A stretch of DNA of 64,000 nt from Gordonia namibiensis NBRC 108229 (GTDB lineage: Bacteria > Actinomycetota > Actinomycetes > Mycobacteriales > Mycobacteriaceae): the NCBI RefSeq assembly GCF_000298235.1, contig NZ_BAHE01000010.1, forward strand, positions 62,001 through 126,000, in the 5' to 3' direction. Each line of letters opens with the position of its first letter. The first letter of the stretch is position 1. Below the pieces are notes generated by a model. That model worked only from the letters and a program-made list of their open reading frames with translations, ran no database searches and had not been told where the DNA came from. Below, piece by piece: positions 54,416 through 63,549 of the stretch. Made by a program: the position numbers and the translations under genes.

Positions 54416-55543
54416 CTAGGCCGTCGCGTTCGCGAACGCGTCGAGGTTGCCGGTCGCCTCGATGTACTCGGTCACCCAGCGTTCGATGACCGCCGAGGTC
54501 TTCTCGACCTTCTTGAACTGCCCGACGACCTGGCCGACAGGGTTGAAGGCGACGTCGATGCTCTCGTCGGGATGCTTGTGCGTCGCGGCGACCGCCATGC
54601 CGGACACCATGTACTGCAACGGCATTCCCAGCGGATCGGGGTTCTCGGGGTTCTCCCAGGCCTCGGTCCAGTCGTTGCGCAGCATGCGGCACGGCTTGCC
54701 GGTGAACGAGCGGCTGCGGACGGTGTCGCGGCTCGACGCATCGATGTAGGTCTGCTGCTGGACGGGGGTGTTCTCCGCTTCCTCGACCATCAGCCACTGC
54801 GAACCGCTCCACGCGCCCTGCGCACCGAGTGCGAGTGCGGCCGCGATCTGCTCACCGCTGCCGATACCACCGGCGGCCAGAACCGGCACGGGCGCAACCT
54901 CTTTGACGACCTGCGGCCAGAGCACGATCGAACCGACCTCACCGCAGTGGCCGCCGCCCTCGCCGCCCTGGGCGATGATGATGTCGACACCGGCGTCGGC
55001 GTGCTTGCGCGCCTGCTTAGGCGAACCGCACAGCGCGGCGACCTTGCGTCCGGCGGCCTGGATCTTCTCGATCATGTCCTTCGGCGGCGTGCCGAGCGCG
55101 TTCGCGATCAAGGTGACCTTCGGGTGCTGCAGCGCGATCTCGACCTGCGGCGTAGCGGTCGCCTCGGTCCAGCCGAGCAGCTGCAGCGAGTTGTCGTCGC
55201 CGTCGGCGAGCGGCACCCCGTGGTCGAGGAGCAGCTTGCGGCCGAACTCGAGGGTCTCGTTGGGGACCATCGACTGGAGCAATTTGGTGAGTTCCTCGGC
55301 CGACATGTTCGCGTCCATGCCCTCGTACTTGTTGGGGATCACGATGTCGACGCCGTACGGGTGATCGCCGATGTGCTCGTCGATCCAGTTCAGCTCGATC
55401 TCGAGCTGCTCCGGCGTGAAGCCCACCGCGCCGAGCACCCCGTAGCCGCCCGCCTTGCTGACCGCGACCACGACGTCACGACAGTGGGTGAACGCGAAGA
55501 TCGGGAACTCGATACCGAGCTCATCGCAGATCGGGGTGTGCAT
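54416..55543 (-). CDS. Nitronate monooxygenase/2-nitropropane dioxygenase-like flavoprotein
   Basis: This 375-residue FMN TIM-barrel of the 2-nitropropane dioxygenase family has PVLAAGGIGSGEQIAAALAL and IIAQGGEGGGHCG in the phosphate- and flavin-binding loops. It is unusually long, with an extra C-terminal helical part (VERVI-like region after 300). Its length and layout match Rv1533-type flavin reductases more than the shorter IpdC (Rv3553). A KstR-type box lies 25 bp upstream, which points to sterol or acyl-CoA degradation. Confidence 0.82.
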   Translation of the reverse strand: MHTPICDELGIEFPIFAFTHCRDVVVAVSKAGGYGVLGAVGFTPEQLEIELNWIDEHIGDHPYGVDIVIPNKYEGMDANMSAEELTKLLQSMVPNETLEFGRKLLLDHGVPLADGDDNSLQLLGWTEATATPQVEIALQHPKVTLIANALGTPPKDMIEKIQAAGRKVAALCGSPKQARKHADAGVDIIIAQGGEGGGHCGEVGSIVLWPQVVKEVAPVPVLAAGGIGSGEQIAAALALGAQGAWSGSQWLMVEEAENTPVQQQTYIDASSRDTVRSRSFTGKPCRMLRNDWTEAWENPENPDPLGMPLQYMVSGMAVAATHKHPDESIDVAFNPVGQVVGQFKKVEKTSAVIERWVTEYIEATGNLDAFANATA

Positions 55544-55567
55544 ACAGACTCCTCGCCAGTGTCAGAA

Positions 55568-55583
55568 TTAGAACGTGTTCTAA
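55568..55583. promoter_or_regulatory. KstR-like operator
   Basis: TTAGAACGTGTTCTAA has 7-bp arms around GT and fits the KstR consensus TnnAACnnGTTnnA exactly. It lies 25 bp before the flavin oxidoreductase start. Confidence 0.6.
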
Positions 55584-55669
55584 TCTGGATACCAGGCTGC
55601 GCGTCGTCGGACAAGCGTTCCGCGGAACACCCGTCCCGGGTCCGAGGGCCGCTGACCGGCGAACCTCGA

Positions 55670-55707
55670 CTCGACTCCCAGACGTCGATCGAGGTCTGCC
55701 AGTCGAG
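55670..55707. repeat. 38-bp imperfect palindrome
   Basis: CTCGACTCCCAGACGTCGA is followed by TCGAGGTCTGCCAGTCGAG, 16 of 19 pairs complementary. It lies in the 340-bp gap between divergent genes (55544-55883), which otherwise holds the KstR-like box and a TATCCT -10 candidate at 55760. Confidence 0.65.
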
Positions 55708-55883
55708 ATGAGTTCGACCGGATGACACGACTTCGACGAGAACTGTCGTACCCCTGCCCTATCCTGCAGATGTCAGGTGATCCTCCCGGTTCCGGTGAGG
55801 CGCCTTCCTTCCGCCCCGACTCGGGGCACACTCACCGAACGCGCCGCCCCAGCGGCGCCGCACTACGTCCGAGAGGGCCAACA

Positions 55884-56369
55884 ATGACAGACCACATTGC
55901 GAGACAACCCAAGAAGATCCTCTACGTCGACATGGACAACACCCTCGTCGACTTCCAGTCCGGGATCGACAAGCTGAGCGACGCCGAGCGCAAGAGGTTC
56001 GAGGGCGATCTCGACGACGTCCCCGGCATCTTCTCGCTCATGGACCCGATGGATGGCGCCATCGAGGCCTACGAAGAACTGGCAAAGCTTTTCGACACCT
56101 ACATCCTCTCGACCGCGCCCTGGGACAACCCCATGGCGTGGACCGAGAAACTGCTCTGGGTGAAGATGCACTTCGGCCGCGACAAGAAGTCGCCCGCCTA
56201 CAAGCGGGTCATCCTGTCGCACCACAAGAACCTGAACAAGGGCGACTTCATCATCGACGACCGAACCATGCGCGGGGTCGACGCCTTCGAGGGCGAGCAC
56301 ATCCACTTCGGCCAGGCCGGCTTCGAAGACTGGGAAGAGGTCGTCGCATACATGCGCACGAAGGCCTGA
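55884..56369 (+). CDS. HAD-type 5'(3')-deoxyribonucleotidase
   Basis: This 161-residue HAD phosphatase of the NT5C family has motif I YVDMDNTLVDF, where the first Asp is the nucleophile. ILSTAPWDNPMAW is the motif II region, and DFIIDDRTMRG carries the metal-binding acid of motif IV. It should dephosphorylate deoxynucleoside monophosphates. The ATG at 55884 follows GAGAGGG; an in-frame ATG at 55722 is upstream of any ribosome site. Confidence 0.85.
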   Translation: MTDHIARQPKKILYVDMDNTLVDFQSGIDKLSDAERKRFEGDLDDVPGIFSLMDPMDGAIEAYEELAKLFDTYILSTAPWDNPMAWTEKLLWVKMHFGRDKKSPAYKRVILSHHKNLNKGDFIIDDRTMRGVDAFEGEHIHFGQAGFEDWEEVVAYMRTKA

Positions 56370-56404
56370 TCACGCCCGAGTGCCCGGCGATCGAACCCTC
56401 TTGA

Positions 56405-57727
56405 CTACGTCGTATCTCGGCGGGCGTATGGGGTTCGCGCAGTCTCGGTATCTCCGTAGATGATCGCCCGTTCGCGACGGGATTCGGTGATCAGCGTTGC
56501 ACCCCAGGTCATCACGGTGCCGAGGCGGTTGCGGACGCCGGCGAGGAAGGCGATGTGGATGACGCCCCACGCGACCCAGCCCGGGAACCCCGACATCTGG
56601 AACCGTCCCGACTGCACGATGGCGCGACGGCGCGCGATGTAGGCGGCGGTTCCGAGGTCGCGATACTTGAACGGCGCCCGTTCCTGTTTGCCCGCAACGG
56701 TTTCGGCGATGACCTTGCCCGCGTGGTGGCCACCCTGCATGGCGACCTCGGCGACGCCGGCGAGGTCCTTGTACGCCATCATGTCGCCGGCGACGAACAC
56801 CTCGGGATGGCCGGGGACCGAGAGGTCCGCCTCCACCGGGATCCGGCCCGCCCGGTCCTGTTCGACGCCGAGCGCCGCCGCCAGGGTGTTGGCGAACGGG
56901 ACGGCCTCGACGCCGGTGGTCCACAGCGTCGTTCGCGCCGGGTACCGGTCCTTGTGCTTGTCGGCCTTGCGGGTGGTCTCCACGTAGTCGTCACCGACGT
57001 CGGTCACGTGCACGCCGAGGTGCGTCTCCACGCCGAGGTCGTCGAGAGTCCGTTGGGCACTGGCCGAGAGCCGGGCGTCGAACGACGGCAACACCCGTTC
57101 CCCACCGTGCAACAGCAGGACCCGCGCCTGGGCGGGATCGATGGCGTCGTACTCACGCTCCAGCGCCCTGGTGGCGAGCTCGCGGATCTGACCGGCGAGC
57201 TCCACTCCCGTCGGTCCGCCCCCGGCGACCGCGAATGCCAGCCAGGACCGCTGTTCCTCGGGGTCGGTGATCGTCTCGGCCATCTCGAACGCGGCCATGA
57301 TCTTGCGGCGGATCGTCAGCGCGTCGTCGAGGGTTTTCATCCCCGGTGCGTACTTCGCGAACTGGTCGTTGCCCCGGTACGCGGTCCGCATCCCGGTCCC
57401 GACCACGAGGTAGTCGTAGGGCAGGCGGAACGACGACCGGTCGAGACGGTCGACGACGACCTCCCGCGCCTGCACGTCGATGTCGGCGGCCTCCCCCAGG
57501 ACGACGTCGAGATTGCGCTGGCGCCGGGTCAGGTGCCGGATCGGACTCGAGATCGCACCTTCCGACAGCAAACCGGTGGCGCATTGGTAGAGCAGCGGCT
57601 GGAAGACGTGGCTGGTGCTGCGATCGACCAAGGTCACGTCGACCGGGGCACTCCGTAGCCGGCGGACGCAGTGCATCCCCGCGAATCCTGCACCGATGAC
57701 GACGACTCTGGGTCTCGAGGGGGCCAT
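56405..57727 (-). CDS. Type II NADH dehydrogenase-like flavoprotein
   Basis: This 440-residue two-dinucleotide-fold protein has VVVIGAGFAGMHCVRRL for FAD, FAVAGGGPTGVELAGQIREL for NAD(P)H and EVFVAGDMMAYKD for the FAD flavin end. This fits the NDH-2 family, which passes electrons from NADH to menaquinone without pumping protons. A late hydrophobic stretch (WVAWGVIHIAFLAG) may touch the membrane. GGCGGA lies before the ATG. It is divergent from the molybdenum-enzyme operon. Confidence 0.88.
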   Translation of the reverse strand: MAPSRPRVVVIGAGFAGMHCVRRLRSAPVDVTLVDRSTSHVFQPLLYQCATGLLSEGAISSPIRHLTRRQRNLDVVLGEAADIDVQAREVVVDRLDRSSFRLPYDYLVVGTGMRTAYRGNDQFAKYAPGMKTLDDALTIRRKIMAAFEMAETITDPEEQRSWLAFAVAGGGPTGVELAGQIRELATRALEREYDAIDPAQARVLLLHGGERVLPSFDARLSASAQRTLDDLGVETHLGVHVTDVGDDYVETTRKADKHKDRYPARTTLWTTGVEAVPFANTLAAALGVEQDRAGRIPVEADLSVPGHPEVFVAGDMMAYKDLAGVAEVAMQGGHHAGKVIAETVAGKQERAPFKYRDLGTAAYIARRRAIVQSGRFQMSGFPGWVAWGVIHIAFLAGVRNRLGTVMTWGATLITESRRERAIIYGDTETARTPYARRDTT

Positions 57728-57801
57728 TCCGCCGATTGTTCCAGACTGATACGGACCCGTGGGATTGGTTTGGGCTTCGCGTCGCGGGGTATCCGCGCCG
57801 T

Positions 57802-58317
57802 GTGGAAACCAGGGTTTCTCTCTCGGTCAACGGTGTGGCCCACGACGTCGTCGTCGACACCCGCACCACCCTGCTGGACGGTCTGCGCGACCGCCTCGGC
57901 ATCTTCTCGCCCAAGAAGGGTTGCGATCACGGCCAGTGCGGCTCGTGCACCGTCCTCGTCGACGGTCGGCGCATCGTCAGTTGCCTGTCGTTCGCGGTCA
58001 GCTACGAGGGCTCCGAGATCGTCACCGCGGATGGACTTGCCGAACCCGGCGATCTCCATCCCCTGCAGCAGGCGTTCATCGACCAGGACGCCTTCCAATG
58101 CGGGTACTGCACGCCCGGCCAGGTGTGCTCGGCAATCGGCATGCTCGACGAGGCGAAGAACGGGCACCCCAGCCACGCCACCGACGACCTCGACCCCGAC
58201 GCGGCGCACGAGGCCCTCAGCGACGAGGAGATCCGGGAACGGATGAGCGGCAACCTGTGTCGCTGCGCGGCCTACCCCAACATCGTCGCGGCGATCCGGC
58301 AGGCGGCGGAAGGATGA
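57802..58317 (+). CDS. paoA: Molybdenum hydroxylase, 2Fe-2S subunit
   Basis: This 171-residue electron-transfer subunit of a xanthine dehydrogenase/aldehyde oxidase-type enzyme has the plant-type 2Fe-2S set C41, C46, C49, C61 and the helical-domain set C100, C103, C153, C155 (CGYC, CRC). The GTG at 57802 is preferred; a TATCCG box ends 7 nt before it. Unlike E. coli PaoA there is no Tat signal, so the enzyme should be cytoplasmic. The stop overlaps the next gene (ATGA). Confidence 0.88.
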   Translation: METRVSLSVNGVAHDVVVDTRTTLLDGLRDRLGIFSPKKGCDHGQCGSCTVLVDGRRIVSCLSFAVSYEGSEIVTADGLAEPGDLHPLQQAFIDQDAFQCGYCTPGQVCSAIGMLDEAKNGHPSHATDDLDPDAAHEALSDEEIRERMSGNLCRCAAYPNIVAAIRQAAEG

Positions 58318-59324
58318 TCCCCTTCACCTACGAACGCGCCGACGACGTGGCGAGCGCCGTCGACTTCCTCCGCGACCATCCCGGAGCGAAACTGCTCGCC
58401 GGCGGCACCAACCTCGTCGACCACATGAAACTCGGTGTCGCCAACCCGCCTGCACTCGTGGACATCTCACGACTCCCCCTGGACCAGATCAGTGAGAACG
58501 CCGACGGTTCCCTGCGTCTCGGCGCGACCGCCCGCAACGCCGACACAGCTGCCCATCCCCTGGTCCGACGCCGCTACCCGATCCTCGCCCGCGCGCTGCT
58601 GGCGGGCGCATCACCGCAGTTGCGCAACCTGGCGACCAACGCCGGAAACCTGCTGCAGCGGACGCGATGCGTCTACTTCCAGGACGTCACGACGCCGTGC
58701 AACAAGCGCTCACCCGGTAGCGGCTGCTCGGCGATCGGCGGCTACACGCGCTATCACGCCATCCTCGACACTCCCGGCGCCGACGACCCGAACACCTGCG
58801 TGGCCACCCACCCGTCGGACATGGCCGTCGCGCTCACCGCCCTGGATGCGCGGATCGTCGTGCAGGGTCCGGACGGCGAACGCGAACTCGATGTCCGCGC
58901 GCTGTACCGCCACCCCGGTGAACATCCCGACCTGGACACGGTCCTCGACCCGCACGACGTCATCGTCGCGATCGACATCCCCGCGCCGCCGGCCGGGTCC
59001 GTCTCGACGTACCGCAAGGTCCGCGACCGGGCGTCGTATGCCTTCGCACTGGTCTCGGTCGGCGCGGAGATCACCATGGACGGGGACACGACCGACGGGG
59101 GCACCATCGGCGAGGCGCGGATCGCCCTGGGCGGCGTCGCGCACAAACCCTGGCGCGCCGAACGCGCCGAAGCCGTCCTCCGCGGGCGGCAACCGTCGCG
59201 CGAGTTGTTCACCGAGGCAGCCGATGCCGAACTCGCCGACGCCCGGCCCCTGGACGGGAACGAGTTCAAGATCCCACTCGTCCATCGCACCCTCAGCGCC
59301 GTCCTCGAGGAGCTGACCCGATGA
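58314..59324 (+). CDS. paoB: Molybdenum hydroxylase, FAD subunit with extra 4Fe-4S site
   Basis: This 336-residue FAD subunit has LLAGGTNLVDHMKLG and the TNAGNLLQRTRC loop. Four cysteines (119, 129, 138, 162; CVYFQDVTTPC, GSGC, TCVATHPSDM) match the additional 4Fe-4S cluster of PaoB/YagS and related subunits, which is missing in ordinary xanthine dehydrogenases. Electrons leave here, to oxygen or another acceptor. It overlaps both neighbours by 4 bp. Confidence 0.88.
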   Translation: MIPFTYERADDVASAVDFLRDHPGAKLLAGGTNLVDHMKLGVANPPALVDISRLPLDQISENADGSLRLGATARNADTAAHPLVRRRYPILARALLAGASPQLRNLATNAGNLLQRTRCVYFQDVTTPCNKRSPGSGCSAIGGYTRYHAILDTPGADDPNTCVATHPSDMAVALTALDARIVVQGPDGERELDVRALYRHPGEHPDLDTVLDPHDVIVAIDIPAPPAGSVSTYRKVRDRASYAFALVSVGAEITMDGDTTDGGTIGEARIALGGVAHKPWRAERAEAVLRGRQPSRELFTEAADAELADARPLDGNEFKIPLVHRTLSAVLEELTR

Positions 59325-61426
59325 GCGTCGTCGGATCGTCGCCCGCCCCCATCGGCCATGCGCGGATCGACGGCGTCGAAAAGGTCCGCGGCACAGCGCC
59401 GTACGCATACGAACACCTCACCGACGCAACCTACCTGTGGCCGATCACCGCGACCATCGCCCGCGGCCGGGTGACCTCGATGGACACCGCCGCAGCGGAA
59501 TCGACCGAAGGTGTCGTCGCGGTCCTCACCATCGACAATGCACCCCGGCTGGCCGACACCTCCGACGGCGATCTCACGATCCTGCAGACGCCGGAGGTCG
59601 CCTACCGCGGTCAACTCATCGGCGCTGTGGTCGCCGAATCTCCCGAAATCGCCCGGGAGGCAGCAGCTTCGGTGACCGTGTCCTACGACGAGGCACCCCA
59701 TGACACCGAGTTCCGCGCCGACCATCCCAATCGGTACCGGCCGGAGAAGGTGAACGGCGGCTTCGAACCCACGTCCGAGAGCGGCGAACCCGACCGGATC
59801 CTCGACGACCCTCCGTCCGGTTCGGTGGTGGTCGACGAGTGGTACTCCACGCCGGAAGAGCACAACAACCCGATGGAACCACACACCGTGGTCGCGACGT
59901 GGGCGCCCGACGAGAAGCTCCTCACCCTGTACGACTCGACGCAGTCGACGCAGGGCGTGGTCTCCGCGTTGGCGCCCGTCCTTGGACTCGAACCCGCACA
60001 GATGCGGGTGATCGCGCCGCATGTCGGGGGCGGGTTCGGGTCCAAGGGTTCCCCTCATTCGCACGACGTGCTGGCCGCCATGGCCGCGATGCGGGTGCCC
60101 GGCCGGGCCGTGAAGTTCGCGGTGACGCGCCAGCACATGTTCGCCTACGTCGGCCATCGTGCGCCGACGCGTGCCCGGCTGCGCATCGCCGCGGACGGCG
60201 ACGGCAACATCACCGCATTGATCCACGAGGCACACGCGCACTCCGCTCATGCGAAGGAGTTCGCCGAGCAGGCGGCCGTCTCGTCGCGGATGATGTACAC
60301 CGCCCCCAACCGGCGCACCGACCACCACGTCGTCCCCCTCGACGTCCCCCCGCCGTTCTGGTTCCGCGCCCCCGGCGAAGCGCCCGGGATGTTCGCGGGT
60401 GAGGTCGCGATCGACGAACTCGCCCACGCCGTCGGACTCGACCCGATCGAGCTGCGCGTCCGCAACGAACCCGCCGACGACCCGGAGAGCGGGAAACCGT
60501 GGTCGTCGCGGCAGCTCGTCCGATGTCTCCGCGAGGGCGCCGAACGGTTCGGCTGGGACCGTCGCCGCGCCGAGCCCGGCACAACCCGCGACGGACGGCA
60601 GCTCATCGGGTACGGCGTCGCGGCGTCGACGTATCCGCACATGGTGAACCCGGGCAACGAGGCCTCCATCTCCTATCGGGACGGCCGGTACGCGGTGCGG
60701 ATCGCGGCCACCGACATCGGCACGGGAGCGTGGACGGCACTGACGCTCATCGCCGCCGATGCGCTCGGGATCGAGCCGGAACAAGTCGACCTGCAGATCG
60801 GTGACAGCGCCCTGCCGAGCGGCTCTGTCGCGGGCGGGTCGTCGGGCACATCGTCGTGGGGATCGGCGATCGTCGCCGCGGCACAACGATTTCGCACCCG
60901 GTTCGGCGACGCTCCGGCCGACGGCGCCGAGGTCAGCGCCGAGACCGACGAGAACCCCGATCTGAAGAAATTCCGGATCGCCTCGTTCGGTGCCCACTTC
61001 GTCGAGGTCCGCGTCGACGTCGACACCGGCGAGATCCGCGTCCCCCGCATGCTCGGGGTGTTCTCGATCGGGCGCGCCATCAATCCGCGCACGGTGCGGT
61101 CCCAGCTCATCGGGGGGATGACGTTCGGCATCTCGATGGCACTGCTCGAGGAGAGCGTCCGCGATCCGCGCTTCGGGCACGTCGTCACCCAGGATCTCGC
61201 CGAATACCACGTCCCTGTGCACGCCGACATCGCCGACATCGACGCCGTCTGGCTCGACGATCCCGACGAACACGCGACGCCGATGGGATCGCGCGGTGCC
61301 GGCGAGATCGGCATCGTCGGCAGTGCCGCGGCCGTCGTCAACGCGGTGTACAACGCAACCGGCGTGCGCGTCCGGGACCTGCCCGTGCACCTCGACGACC
61401 TGCTCGAGGATTTACCGGACCAGTGA
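59321..61426 (+). CDS. paoC: Molybdenum hydroxylase, molybdopterin subunit
   Basis: This 701-residue catalytic subunit has PHVGGGFGSKG as the conserved molybdopterin motif, EEHNNPMEPHT near the N-terminus, and a C-terminal GSRGAGEIG with the catalytic Glu at about residue 661. These enzymes hydroxylate aldehydes, purines or N-heterocycles at the molybdenum centre with water as oxygen source. The PaoB-type cysteines favour an aldehyde oxidase; the uraD-uraH genes 1.6 kb on would fit purines instead. It ends 1 bp before a convergent lipoprotein gene. Confidence 0.88.
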   Translation: MSVVGSSPAPIGHARIDGVEKVRGTAPYAYEHLTDATYLWPITATIARGRVTSMDTAAAESTEGVVAVLTIDNAPRLADTSDGDLTILQTPEVAYRGQLIGAVVAESPEIAREAAASVTVSYDEAPHDTEFRADHPNRYRPEKVNGGFEPTSESGEPDRILDDPPSGSVVVDEWYSTPEEHNNPMEPHTVVATWAPDEKLLTLYDSTQSTQGVVSALAPVLGLEPAQMRVIAPHVGGGFGSKGSPHSHDVLAAMAAMRVPGRAVKFAVTRQHMFAYVGHRAPTRARLRIAADGDGNITALIHEAHAHSAHAKEFAEQAAVSSRMMYTAPNRRTDHHVVPLDVPPPFWFRAPGEAPGMFAGEVAIDELAHAVGLDPIELRVRNEPADDPESGKPWSSRQLVRCLREGAERFGWDRRRAEPGTTRDGRQLIGYGVAASTYPHMVNPGNEASISYRDGRYAVRIAATDIGTGAWTALTLIAADALGIEPEQVDLQIGDSALPSGSVAGGSSGTSSWGSAIVAAAQRFRTRFGDAPADGAEVSAETDENPDLKKFRIASFGAHFVEVRVDVDTGEIRVPRMLGVFSIGRAINPRTVRSQLIGGMTFGISMALLEESVRDPRFGHVVTQDLAEYHVPVHADIADIDAVWLDDPDEHATPMGSRGAGEIGIVGSAAAVVNAVYNATGVRVRDLPVHLDDLLEDLPDQ

Positions 61427-61427
61427 G

Positions 61428-62183
61428 TCAGCCGACTCCCGGATAGGTCGACCAGCCCGGTACCGCGGGCGACACCGGCCACGGCTCGTCGGCCTGGGCA
61501 GGAAGCCAGTGCGGCATCCCCACCTGTCGCGTTGCCGCGCAAGCCTTCTGGTCGGTGGTCGGGGTGGGATACAGGGCGGAGAAGTCGTACCGCGAGGTGT
61601 ACCAGCCGCCGAAGACGTCGGTCTCCGGCGTCCGCTGACCACCCCGCGGAGCCGCCGGCGGCTGGTCCCCGGTGCGTCGGATGTCGATTTCGACGGGACG
61701 CGAAGTGTCATACCCGACCGCCCACGTCCCATCGCTCTCCACCGAACGATATCCCTGACGGCACAGCACGATTCGCGTCCAGTCGACGTCGTCGACGCGT
61801 CGTAGGCCGGTGTAGAACGCGGTGCCGACCTGGCGCCGGGCCGCGGAGACCTCGGACGGGTAGGCGGTCACCATCTGGTCGATGTTCGACGGCGAGGCCT
61901 CGGCGAACCCCGGGTATCCCCACTCGACCGACGCCCCGGCGTTGGCGAGTTCGAACGACTCGACGTAAGCGCGGACGAAGGTGCCCTCGGCGGACTGGGG
62001 GTCGAGCACCGGTGTGGACGACCAACGGAAAGTGGTGTCGAAACCGGGCGGGAGGTGGGAGTCCTGGGCGGCGGGGCGATCGGGCGGAGCCTGGTCCGGC
62101 GATCCCGCGCACGCGGCCAGTCCGAGACCCGCGGCCAGCGCGGCGACCATCGCGACGATTCGACGGCGGTGTCCTCGCGCCAC
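61428..62183 (-). CDS. Putative lipoprotein of unknown function
   Basis: This 251-residue protein has a basic start (ARGHRRRI), a hydrophobic stretch and lipobox LAAC with lipidated Cys25. The mature domain has no recognised fold; it includes paired cysteines near the middle and end (LCRQGYRSV, KACAATRQ) and conserved Trp/Tyr residues. GAAGAAGG 8 nt upstream sets the GTG at 62183. Similar hypothetical lipoproteins are common in Gordonia and relatives, as I recall. Confidence 0.75.
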   Translation of the reverse strand: MARGHRRRIVAMVAALAAGLGLAACAGSPDQAPPDRPAAQDSHLPPGFDTTFRWSSTPVLDPQSAEGTFVRAYVESFELANAGASVEWGYPGFAEASPSNIDQMVTAYPSEVSAARRQVGTAFYTGLRRVDDVDWTRIVLCRQGYRSVESDGTWAVGYDTSRPVEIDIRRTGDQPPAAPRGGQRTPETDVFGGWYTSRYDFSALYPTPTTDQKACAATRQVGMPHWLPAQADEPWPVSPAVPGWSTYPGVG

Positions 62184-62358
62184 GTGATCACCTTCTTCGA
62201 CGGTGATGGTCTTCGACGGGCCCGGTGTGCGCCGGCTCTGGCTGTACCGACGCGGGCTCTGTCTGCACCCTATGCACGGACGATCGGCAGAAGCGGGATC
62301 CGCGTGCACCGGAAAGGCGACGAGAAGGTCTCGAAATGGGCACGCCGTAGGGGGAGGC

Positions 62359-62931
62359 TCATTCCCGGGTGTCGATGTCCTGTCCCGTGGCCAGGTCGCC
62401 GCATTCGATGCAGGTCACCTGTTGATCTCGCAGGTACCGCTGCGCACCCACATCCCCGTGGATGACCTCGGCTGCGGGACCGAGATGGTCGGCGCCGATG
62501 TACACCGGATGCCCCCGCCGGCCGTCGAAGACGGCACGTACCAGATCCCCGCGCCGCCCTCCGGATGCCTCGACGATGCGACGCACCACGTCGGGTCCGA
62601 CATCGGGGGTGTCGACCACCGTGAGCACCACACCGCCCACTGCGGGCCGACGCTTCGCCCAGTCGAGCGCCGCCGACACCGACGCGCCTATTCCGTCGGC
62701 CCAGTCGTCGACGACGAGTGCGGTGGTGCCGGCGGGCGGCTCGACGACCGCAGCCCCCATTGCGACCGCGATGTCCGCGCACCCACCGGCCCGGAGCGCG
62801 TCCGTCGCGGTCTGCAACCAGCGGCCGTCGTAGGCGAGGATCTTGGGCATCCCGTACCGGCTGCCGGCGCCGGCGGCGAGCACCACACCGAGAACCTCAC
62901 CGATCTCGTTGTCCGCACCTGACGCCGTCAC
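62359..62931 (-). CDS. MobA/MocA-like molybdopterin nucleotidyltransferase
   Basis: This 190-residue nucleotidyltransferase has VVLAAGAGSRYGMPKIL as the NTP-binding loop and VVDTPDVGPDVV carrying the metal-binding Asp, as in MobA and MocA. MocA makes the cytosine dinucleotide form (MCD) of the cofactor used by molybdenum hydroxylases such as the PaoC-type enzyme here. The GTG at 62931 fits GGAAGATGG upstream; the frame is open much farther back but that part overlaps uraD. Confidence 0.82.
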   Translation of the reverse strand: MTASGADNEIGEVLGVVLAAGAGSRYGMPKILAYDGRWLQTATDALRAGGCADIAVAMGAAVVEPPAGTTALVVDDWADGIGASVSAALDWAKRRPAVGGVVLTVVDTPDVGPDVVRRIVEASGGRRGDLVRAVFDGRRGHPVYIGADHLGPAAEVIHGDVGAQRYLRDQQVTCIECGDLATGQDIDTRE

Positions 62932-62991
62932 CGTTCCATCTTCCCAATCCCAGGAGCCGTTGGTGAATCGGCGGTCCTCGGGCGGACCTCC

Positions 62992-62997
62992 TAGGCT
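62992..62997 (+). promoter_or_regulatory. -10 box (TAGGCT) for uraD-uraH
   Basis: TAGGCT ends 7 nt before the GTG at 63004; a leaderless transcript is predicted. Confidence 0.45.
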
Positions 62998-63003
62998 GTA
63001 CGC

Positions 63004-63549
63004 GTGCGTCCAGACGAAGACCTCGACCCCGGCGGACGAGGACAGCTCGACCGCTTCAACGATCTCACCACCGACGCGTGCGTCAAGCGTTTGCTCGCCT
63101 GCTGCAGCTCGCTCACCTGGGCACAACGCGTCGCGGAAGAGCGCCCCTTCGCCGATCCACAAGCACTGTTGGATCGGGCCGACGACCTACTGGTCGAGCT
63201 GGCCGAGACCGACATCGACCAGGCTCTCGCCGGGCATCCCCGGATCGGCGACCGGCCCGACAACGCCTCGTCGGCCCGTGAACAGTCCGGGGTGTCCGGC
63301 GCGGACACAGCGGTCATCGACGAACTGAAGAAGTACAACGCGGCCTACGAGGACAAGTTCGGCCACGTCTACCTGGTGTTCGCCAACGGCCGCCCCGCCG
63401 ACGAGCTGCTCGGAATCCTCAAGGAACGCATGGACAACGACCCCGCGACCGAACGCCGCGTGCTGCGCACCGAGCTGGCGAAGATCAACCGCAGCCGCCT
63501 GATCCGTATGCTGATGACACCAGACACCGACGAGGGAGCCTTCGCATGA
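63004..63549 (+). CDS. uraD: OHCU decarboxylase (urate degradation)
   Basis: This 181-residue 2-oxo-4-hydroxy-4-carboxy-5-ureidoimidazoline decarboxylase performs the last step from urate to S-allantoin. GHPRIGDR (His78) is the active-site stretch, and SAREQSG and LVFANGRPADELLGILKERM are typical. The first 15 residues are variable. It overlaps uraH by 4 bp. No uricase gene is visible; it may follow to the right of the window. Confidence 0.9.
   Translation: MRPDEDLDPGGRGQLDRFNDLTTDACVKRLLACCSSLTWAQRVAEERPFADPQALLDRADDLLVELAETDIDQALAGHPRIGDRPDNASSAREQSGVSGADTAVIDELKKYNAAYEDKFGHVYLVFANGRPADELLGILKERMDNDPATERRVLRTELAKINRSRLIRMLMTPDTDEGAFA

Noticed and set aside
58754..61390. An 878-residue open frame antisense to the PaoB and PaoC genes
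   Set aside because: It is a shadow of coding sequence with strong GC3 bias; the plus-strand frames carry all Cys and molybdopterin motifs.
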